A stretch of 64,000 nucleotides of DNA from Vicia villosa (taxonomy: Eukaryota; Streptophyta; Magnoliopsida; Fabales; Fabaceae), in the NCBI RefSeq assembly GCF_029867415.1, contig NW_026705786.1:310001-374000 (forward strand), given 5' to 3'. Positions 56,212 through 64,000 of the stretch are shown in pieces. The notes beneath the pieces are model-generated. The model was given only the letters and a program-made list of their open reading frames with translations. It made no database searches and had not been told where the DNA came from. Every line of letters begins with the position of its first letter. Position 1 is the first letter of the stretch. Made by a program: the position numbers and the translations under genes.

Positions 56212-59200
56212 TTAGGAGTGCGAACAACAGTTGAAACTTCAACAGCTGTCCAATAGTGGCGAACCCCATTGTGCACTAGGTAATCTGGAACCTTAGGCTT
56301 AAGCTGGCCTGTGGTAGGTCTTGATTTACCAACCACTGTCTTTGCAACACTCAGACGATCTTCTTCTACTTCGGCAGACTGAGCGGTGTGAGCATAGCAA
56401 TTTCCAAGTGGAGTATGTCGGTTTTTCTTTTGAGGAAACTTCCAATCTTCTGAATGGAGAGACTCGTTGTCGGAGACACTTTCGAGATCATCCTCTTCTG
56501 TATTTTGGTCTTGCTCTTCTCCCATGATGGAATTGACTAGATATGTGAACTCTAAATCAGTAGCCTCGGAAGGTGATTTGGGGATATAATCCTCAATGAT
56601 GTCTTCATCAGATGCTGATGATGAATAGCAAGGGTTATACATCTCTTTTGGCTGAGAGAGGTACTCATAATCAATGTTCCATCTAGTTGGAATAATGTCT
56701 TCAAGAGAGATTCTTGAACTTTTAGGAGCGGAGTATTTCACCATGTAGTCGAATTTTCCGCTTGGTTCTCCTAATGTGTCCCAAGTCTCTTCGGGGATAG
56801 GAGGAACTTCTTCTGATGAACCATGACTTCTGGTGGTGAAGCTGTTAGTAACTTCATCACTGCTTGGTTGAGTCTTACTTTCAGATCCTTGAGTTGGATA
56901 ACAGTAAGGTGAATCAGACTCTGATAGGGCTATGTATCCTGCCTCGAGAAGATAGGACATACATTCCTCTTCATCGGTGTTTTCCGTACCAATGGTATTG
57001 ACTGTTTATTGAACAGGTTGAAGAAAACCTCCGCTGCGGAAAGTTTCTTGAATTTGGAGAACTACCTCAATCCCTGGAATAGCCTTTGATGATGTTGGAA
57101 AGAATCCAACTCCTGTTCTGTTCTTGTTGTTGGTAGGAATATTAATGTGCCCCCAACCACTGGTAGTGCCATCCTTTACAACTTGGATTGCATCTTTGTA
57201 TGAAGAAATAGACGCTGCTTTCTCCTTTCCTTTTTCCTTATCCAAGGAAAGTGCTTGGAATTTAGTTCCAGTGACTTCTTTTGGTTCTATGTCGGAGAAT
57301 GATGACAGGTTGCTGACAATCAAAGCTCGTTCTCCACATACGGTTACCAATTTGTCATCTCTTATGAACTTCAGTTTCTGATGAAGTGTTGAAGTAATTG
57401 CCCCAGCCTCATGAATCCATGGGCGACCTAGCAAACAACTGTATTGTGTCGGGATATCCATAACTTGGAAAGTGATTTTGAACGTCTGAGGTCCAATAGT
57501 TATGGGAAGATCCACTTCTCCAAAAACTGACTTTCTTGATCCATCAAATGCTTTGACGATGACGTGACTGTCCCTCAACGGGTAATCTTTGAAAGATAAT
57601 CTTGATAATGTTGATTTAGGCATGACGTTGAGAGAGGATCCATTGTCTATTAGGACTCCTGTGAGTACATCACCCATGCAGCTAACTGATATGTGAAGTG
57701 GAAGGTTATGGTCCACTCCTTCTTCAGGAAGATCTTCGTCACAGAAACTCAGGCTAGTTCCTGCGGAGATGTTGGCAATGATACTGTTGAATTGTTCCAT
57801 AGTAACACTTGGTTCTACGAAAGCTTGTTCCAAAACTTTTTGTAGAGCTTCCCTATGAGCTTCAGAACTCAATAGTAGGGAAAGAACAGATATCCTAGAC
57901 GGAGTATGTAGCAGCTGATCTACAATGTTGTATTCACTCCTCTGGATTAACTTCAAGATCTCATCATTTTCTTTCGCTTGAACAACATTGGTCCGATGAT
58001 TGTCTTGCCTATGTGGGGCTTCTTCCGAAGGCTTTTCCACATTTTCTATTGCTCTGTTGAAGACTCGTCCACTTCTAGTGACTCGACTAATGTCAGCAAT
58101 GTTGACAACAGACGGTAATGGTATTGCCTTACCATTTTCAATGAATGTAGCATTGTACTTGTATGGTATAGCCTTGTCAGACTCATACGGTACAGGACCT
58201 GGTAAGTAGATGACTAACGGAGCAATTGCTGTCTTCCTGCTGTCATACTTGACTTGCGTTGGTTCAACCTGATTAATTTGAGGAGATACGGTAAAGACTT
58301 CGTCATCTTCTCTGTTGGCAAGAACTGTAATGGTATTTTCATCCATCAGTTTCTGAATGTCGTTGCGAACGCGCAAACAACCTTGTGAATTTCTTCGACA
58401 AATTCTGCATCTACTGTAAGGATGGAAATCTGTTCCAAAGTAGGCAAGTCCATTCAAAGTCTTATGGAACCTGACTACCGATCCTTCGAGATCTTCAACT
58501 TTGTAGATTTTGTATTCTCCTGGACATCCTTGAACCATGTTGATGTCGTGCTCAGTTTTGACTCGAATGTGTTGAATCCATCCTAAGTCCATTTGTTCTT
58601 GTAATGCAGCTTGAACTACAGCACATCCTTGATTATTCTTTGAACAAATTTCACATGTGAAGTAGTTGTGAGGTGGTACGTGACCATACCCAGCTTGTCT
58701 AGCGTGCATCTTGACAAGATTTTCCCCTATCTGACGAATGTCGTAGATTTGAATGACATTGGGGTGTTGATCTATTAAATTTACAGAAGCTTCTTTATGC
58801 TGCGGCAAAGGATTTGCTTGGACGTTAGGATTAGTGTCTTTGAAGGATAGCATTCCACTCTTCACTAATCTTTGGACGTCGGCCTTGAAACTGAAACATC
58901 TCTCAATGTTGTGACCTGGTGCCCCCTGATGATAGGGACAAGATTGGTCAGCCTTGAACCATTGTGATGATTCATTTGCAGGATTTGAAGGGCTCTTTGT
59001 CTGAATGAGTCCTTTCGCCAGTAGTGTTGGAAACAATTCCGCATATGGCATTGGTATGCGATCAAAGGCAGGATACCTTTGAATCCGATTGTTGTTGAAA
59101 TTTGGAGGTCGAACCTGCTGCTGAGGTTGCTGCGACCTTTGTTGAAATGGTTGTTGCGAAACCTGAGGTTGATAAGCTGGCGCTGAGTTAACAACCGGAG

Positions 59201-60422
59201 TTACTGTAGCAACTTGAGGTGAAAAATTCTTCTTTGCTTTGTGCAAGACATTGCTGACATCTTGATCCTTTTTCTTCTGGAAAGAACTTCCATACTTCCT
59301 TGGACCGATAGAAGATTCTGGTTCTTTGTTCAAGCGTCCTTCCCGAACTGCTTCTTCTAAACGTACACCCATGTTTACCATCTCGATAAAGTCACTTGGT
59401 GCACTTGCAACCATTCGTCCGTAGTAAAATGGACTCAAAGTCTTGAGATAGATTTTTGTCATTTCTTTCTCTTCAAGTGGTGGACAAATTTGAGCAGCAA
59501 CTTCATGCCATCTCTGAGCGTATTCCTTGAAGCTTTCTCTATCCTTTTGAGTCATGGCCCGAAGTTGATCTCTGTCGGGAGCCATATCCAGATTGTACTT
59601 ATACTGTTTGACGAAGGCCTCTCCGAGGTCTCGAAAAGTACGAATCTTTGAACTGTCCAAGTTCATGTACCATTTGAGTGCAGCACCAGTCAGGCTGTCT
59701 TGGAAATAATGAATGAGAAATTGTTGATTATCAGTCTGAGTTGACATTCTTCGAGCGTACATCACGAGATGACTTTGTGGGCATGAATTCCCTTTGTACT
59801 TCTGAAACTCTGGTACTTTGAATTTGTGAGGAATCTTAACATTTGGAACCAGACAGAGGTCTGCAGCATTCTTTCCAAATAGATCTTGTCCTCGGAGAGT
59901 CTTGAGTTCCTTCTGCATCTGCAGAAACTGTTCCTGGAACTCGTCCAATCTTTCATACACGCCAGCATCCTCACAGGGAGCGTGATGTTATACTTGTCCA
60001 CCTTGTGGAGGAAAAGTATGCATAATAGGTCGTGGAGAAGCCATGACAGCAGATCTTGGTATCTTAGCATTCTTTTGTGCGAAACCCATTGCCGTTGCTC
60101 TTGGAACTTCAATTTCCAGAGGTTTGTAACCCTCCGGTGGACGCATATCCATGGTAGATCTTGGAACTTCAGAAACTGGAGGTATGTACCCTTCTGGAGT
60201 AAAGTTATATGGCATGCCCCAAGGTCGATCGGGCGGCATGGTATAATGAGGAATAGGAGTAGAAACAATCTCGGAAACCACAGTCCTTTGCAGTTCTTCT
60301 GGCGTTGGTCGATTCTGCGCAACTACCAGGGCTTCTACCATACTATTGAGCCTTTCAACAGTACCTTTGAGAGTATTAATCTCTTCTTTGAGTTCTTCAT
60401 TCTCTTGTTCGAAGTCTTCCAT
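56212..60422 (-). pseudogene. Ogre gag-protease (element B, exon 1)
   Basis: One frame of about 1400 codons from the ATG at 60422, broken only by TAA at 59988-59990 and TAA at 57006-57008. Order: coiled coil (EQENEELKEEINTLKGTVERL), Pro-rich stretch, capsid-like domain (about 59200-59850; FLIHYFQDSLTGAALKWYMNL and SFKEYAQRWHEVAA), knuckle C-x2-H-x5-H-x4-C (CPYH..GHNIERC, near 58885-58930), two further modules H-x4-C-x2-C-x6-C (near 58620-58670 and 58375-58420), protease active site LIDNGSSLNVMP (near 57645; D-N-G instead of D-T-G, common in this lineage), and an acidic C-terminal region ending RTP before the intron. Both stops could derive from CAA codons by C-to-T change. It supplies the particle and protease in an active Ogre. 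Confidence 0.9.
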
Positions 60423-60713
60423 TCTTTTCTTGCGACTTGAACGAGTGTTGTATGGATGAGACAGCTTGAAAGTCTTGGTTCACCTCCTTCTCCTCCTCTC
60501 TTTCTAGAGAACGGAAAGTGACTATTAGATCCGCGACAATTCTCGTGTCAGTGCGTACGACTAAAGCGATGCATGATATGTAGTTAAGTTATTATTTTTC
60601 AAGGAAACTCCATAATTACGTTATGAAACATCAAAATTTTATTAATTAAGCGAAAACGCTGTTTTTTACACACTTTGAAAAAGGGAAATACAGAGAAACT
60701 GAGAGAAAGGACT
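60423..60713 (-). other. Element B ORF1-gag spacer
   Basis: About 290 bp with no coding feature. The strong acceptor-like CTGTTTATTTCAG seen in A and C is not present here. Confidence 0.6.
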
Positions 60714-62150
60714 CTAAAACTTTGACGAAGAGCCGACTTCACGTTCTAACATTTTCTTCTGTTTCTTGAGCTGAGCGTTCTCTGACGTGAGTTGATCGAT
60801 GATCCAGGAAGCAGGAGGGATATGATGAGAAAGTGATGATTGTGTCACTTGTCGATCGAGTACTTCAAGTAACTCATCCTTCCTTCTTAGGATAATTTGA
60901 ATCTCAACATTTTCCGTGTTGACAATTCGGTACTTGTTCCTCCAAGCATTCCTTTCTTGGCATACCTTGTTTAATGCCGCTTGCAGTTTTTCAACATCAG
61001 TTGAGAAAAGGTAAATTGGTTCCCTTAGGGGAATAGGTTCTTGATGTTGATATGGCATCCTGAGCTTGAATGCTCTGACGCGTACCCATTGAAGGTAAGG
61101 ATCCAAAGAGATGCAAAGATGTTTTCCTAACAATCTTTTCCCTTTTGTGTGAACAAGACGCCAGGCTTGGACAATTTCCTTCTTCAGCATGTTGCCATGA
61201 TCGTCGATGTTCTTGAAGAACAGACCCTCCAATTGGATACTACTTGGAATGTTTTTCATAGGATAGCCGTATTGACGACGAGCTAAAGCTGGATTATAGC
61301 TGATTCCTCCCTTAGTTCCAATAAGGGGTACGTTGGGATAACTTCCACAACTGAAGATGATCTTGGTTTCGTCGTTGTCAGGACTACACCAATCAATGTC
61401 TGTATGAGTGAGAGACATGATTTTTTGTGACCAGTAAAGGCCAACCCTCATGTTCCAGAAAGTGCTAGACTTTGGCAGGTGCGAGACGAACCATTCGTAT
61501 AACAACGGTACGCAGCATGTGATTAATCCTCCTTGCTGCAGGTTTCTTAAATGCACAGAGTGATAAGCATCCGCAAGCAAGGTTGGAACTGGATTTCCAA
61601 TCAAAAAGATCTTAATTGCGTTGATGTCGACGAAATCGTTAATGTTAGGAAACAAAAACAATCCGTAGATAAGCAATGCCAAGATTTCCTCAAATGCGCT
61701 CATATCTTGGATGCTGACGAAGTACCGAGCTTGATCCAACAAGAACTTGGAAGGCAATCCTTGAATTCCTCCTCTACTCACCATATGAGTTCTGATGTCG
61801 ACCACATTCAAAGGAGTAGTTGCAGCAATGATAATGTCGTCAGGATTCTTTTCCAAACCAGAGTACGGATCTTGCGCGTACAAGGGTATTCCAATCAGAC
61901 GAGAGTACTCCTCTAACGTAGGCATGAGTTAATAATCTGGAAATGTGAAACAGTGATACGTTGGATCGTAAAACTGCTCCAATGTGTGAAGGATCCCATC
62001 CACAATGTTAGTGCTTAGAAGAGGCAGAAGTTTTTCGTACTTCTCCTTGAAAGCCTGGGGGTTAACCACCAGTTTTCCGAGCTTTTCCAATTCCTCTACC
62101 TTAGGAATCTTGAAGGTGTATTTCCTAGCTCTCTTTCTTCCGTAATCCAT
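60714..62150 (-). pseudogene. Ogre ORF1 (element B), one in-frame stop
   Basis: ATG at 62148-62150 (MDYGRKRARKYTF); upstream open codons lack an ATG. About 478 codons, interrupted by TAA at 61929-61931 between FPDY and LMPTLEEY. A and C have Gln at that position (DFQLVP and DYQLVP), so a CAA-to-TAA change is directly supported. Shared blocks: LALLIYGLFLFP, FLIGNPVPTLLADAYHSVH, WFVSHLP, NVPLIGTKGGISYNP, DPYLQWVRVRA. The C-terminal ~100 residues are coiled-coil-like (LTSENAQLKKQKKMLEREV). It shows that ORF1 of A and C is an Ogre heritage protein. Confidence 0.88.
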
Positions 62151-62935
62151 GGTATAGATCCTTAAGTCCTCTCTCCGTTTCTCTCTTTCTATGAAGTTCA
62201 AAAACGTTCGTTATTTAGTTTCCTTGAAAAACGACTCGAAAAAGACTCTTTTTGGTTTTAATTATTATGATGAATGATGCATGAATGCACACACAAGAGT
62301 TTTTAAACAAACATGGCGTAGAAGGGTATAGTGGTCATGAAGTCACAACGCAAACCTCGCCCAAATGGTAAACTAAGGATAAGGATTTTTGTACCTGTAG
62401 AACGGGTTCTAGGGGTCTCAGAGTTTTTGCTCAACCTTAAAGATACATTGACTGGTATCTATAAGAGAGTTTTCTCTGAGTGTAGTATCTGCGTGACAAT
62501 TACTTCCGTAATCACCGCTCTACGTCCTAAAAAGGCTTTAAGTTGGGTTAATGTGTTTCTAGGTCCTCCTGGTACAAATCAGTCTCGGAATGCAGTGGCG
62601 CAGTTAATCACAGCCAGCCAGGCAAATCCCAAGAGTAGACTTGGAAACCAAGATTAGAGGGCCTTCACCGAGAAGACATCCTCCATCCTATCTTATGTTG
62701 CACTCAAATCCGGGTATAGTATTTCTCACCTCAAGGGGGAATCAAGCCCTTTCCCGATACAGAATAAACAAAATAAACAAATATATATGCAACAAACACA
62801 TGAAATGACACAGAGGTTAGGCAGGGCCTCTCTTGTTTGAGGGGGAATTTGGCATCCCTAATTCCTCATTGGGGCTGGACCAGCAACAGGTCAACCATTG
62901 GTTTGGATGAAAAACCAAGGTTTTTAACACTTATA
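62151..62935 (-). other. Element B leader
   Basis: Untranslated region without recognised gene; a plus-strand frame at 62331-62657 has no motif and is probably chance. Confidence 0.6.
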
Positions 62936-62953
62936 TCCCCAACAGAGTCGCCA
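62936..62953 (-). promoter_or_regulatory. Element B primer binding site
   Basis: Minus strand TGGCGACTCTGTTGGGGA, six bases from the LTR. One base differs from the A/C site (CTG-T-TG against CTG-C-TG). Confidence 0.9.
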
Positions 62954-62959
62954 TTTTTC

Positions 62960-64000
62960 TGTGGTGTCGTTTTTTTACCTCCCCGTTTCACTTGGGAGGA
63001 CAGCACGCTAGACCCTTCACGCAAAATTTGGAAGGAGAATGCGCCCGGGATGGGATGAATTTTATTTCAGTTCTTCCTACGATATTACACGAACTTTCTT
63101 ATTGTCCTATGAGTAGGAAAGGGAAAAAAAGATCTCAACTAAACCCTAGGAGTTTGCTAAGTGTGGGGATTTCACCTAGACTAGAAATTCTGGAGTTCGG
63201 GGGGTCGGTTATACATAGGGAAGAGTTTAAGCACCCTACATATCCGTAGTACTCTACGAGAACCTTCTCTGTGTCATTGTGATTGTGTTTATTGCTAATG
63301 ATTGGGAAAGTTTCTCCTTTGTGTTAGGAGAGAGAATTGAATTGATTAAAAAAAAGACAGACAGATAGACAAACAAACTGACTATTTTTGGTATTTTATT
63401 AGCTCGCTGAGATTCCTTGTGAACCTCATGCCTACATATCCCTAGTGGAAGTCAGAGTTTAATGTAGTTCGGGGAACTAATTAGGGAAATTAATTATTTT
63501 TGGTGCCTTGCTTGAAGCTCAAGGTTGAAGCTTTGAATAAAATCTCTGTTTACAGTAAAGAGACATGAAGTCATCTTTATAGAGAAGTATTTCTACTATT
63601 CCACCACAAACATTAAAAGAGTGACAGAATAACTGAATTCATTTCATTAAGAGAGTGACCTTACTTGTGTGTTTGCAAGTATGCTAGTATCTCTTAAATG
63701 AAAGAAAGATGCTCGTCCAAATTAGGGAAAGTTAATCACATGTCTGGTTACACTGCCAGCTCATGCCTTTCAAAATCCTAAATGGGAGACTTGATTAAAA
63801 TTAAATGTAATGTTTGTTTGTTTGAATGTGGTAGAGTAGTAAAAATATCTCTCTATAGAGATAAGCTATGTCTATCTACTGTATAAATGATTTGACTTTT
63901 TAACTGGCTTGAATGAGGCCCAAGCTTGAGGCTTTTTGATTGATTTATTGACTCTGGGAGATAACTTTACTGGGGAGAATTTAAACTAAGGAGTTTTTGT
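62960..64000 (-). repeat. Element B 5' LTR, partial (window edge)
   Basis: First 1041 bp on the plus strand match 15497-16540 with 12 substitutions and two homopolymer length differences. The rest of the LTR, including its promoter, and the right target duplication lie outside the window. Confidence 0.93.

Larger units (their letters stand above)
15497..64000 (-). mobile_element. Ogre-type Ty3/gypsy element B, nested host, runs off window
   Basis: Minus-strand order from right to left: partial 5' LTR (62960-64000), primer site, leader, ORF1, gag-protease, intron, RT-RNase H, second RNase H, integrase, long 3' untranslated region with tandem repeats, purine tract and 3' LTR (35501 to 15497). 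Elements A and C are inserted in it. Without them the internal region is about 13.3 kb and the 3' LTR about 5.9 kb, in the size class of legume Ogre elements. By eye the first 1.04 kb of the two LTRs differ by 12 substitutions and 2 single-base gaps (about 1.2%). It is disabled by in-frame stops at 61929, 59988, 57006 and 38712, frameshifts at about 54731 and 39399, and the C insertion. Confidence 0.93.

Noticed and set aside
62331..62657. 108-codon plus-strand frame in the B leader
   Set aside because: Antisense to the element, no motif, and no counterpart in A or C.

Overview
This window is plant nuclear DNA made almost entirely of nested LTR retrotransposons. Very long Ogre-type (Ty3/gypsy, Tat lineage) elements using the TGGCGACTCTG-type primer site, together with Athila/Cyclops-like and SIRE/Maximus-like remnants, point to a legume, most likely tribe Fabeae (Pisum, Vicia, Lathyrus or Lens). 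That assignment is inference; no species marker is present. The only trace of an ordinary plant gene is a partial NAC transcription factor exon at about 9.4-9.9 kb. No rRNA, true tRNA gene or CRISPR array was seen.

Layout. (1) 0.5-6.8 kb: an old, degraded plus-strand copia element, split inside its integrase by a younger but also broken minus-strand copia element (942-6219; 5-bp duplication CATCA). (2) 6.8-10.3 kb: AT-rich sequence with a 43/44-bp tandem array and the NAC exon. (3) 10.26-14.6 kb: a truncated minus-strand Athila/Cyclops-like element. (4) 14.6-15.5 kb: the end of a SIRE/Maximus-like copia element. (5) 15.5-64 kb: one Ogre element (called B, minus strand) running off the right edge, with two further elements inside it. 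Element A (17436-31500, plus strand, duplication GGAAG) sits in B's 3' LTR. Element C (40184-54375, minus strand, duplication GCAGG) sits in B's RNase H.

B carries ORF1, gag-protease, an intron, RT-RNase H, a second RNase H and integrase, but it is disabled by several in-frame stops, two one-base frameshifts and the C insertion. A and C are related to each other, have very young LTR pairs, and carry no protease, RT, RNase H or integrase at all. Each keeps only ORF1 and a gag-derived ORF. In C the capsid part of that ORF is gone and the zinc-knuckle module is present three times. A and C look like members of a non-autonomous Ogre-related family that must borrow enzymes from a relative such as an intact B.

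The most interesting signals are: the capsid-less triple-knuckle protein of C; tandem stem-loops downstream of the coding region that A, B and C share despite different sequences; a 167-nt inverted-repeat structure in the A and C LTRs with compensatory changes; a noncoding block about 96% identical between A and C; tRNA-like Pol III box pairs inside the B and C LTRs; and three unrelated tandem arrays at the same 3' untranslated position of the three elements. All comparisons were made by eye; no searches or alignments were run.
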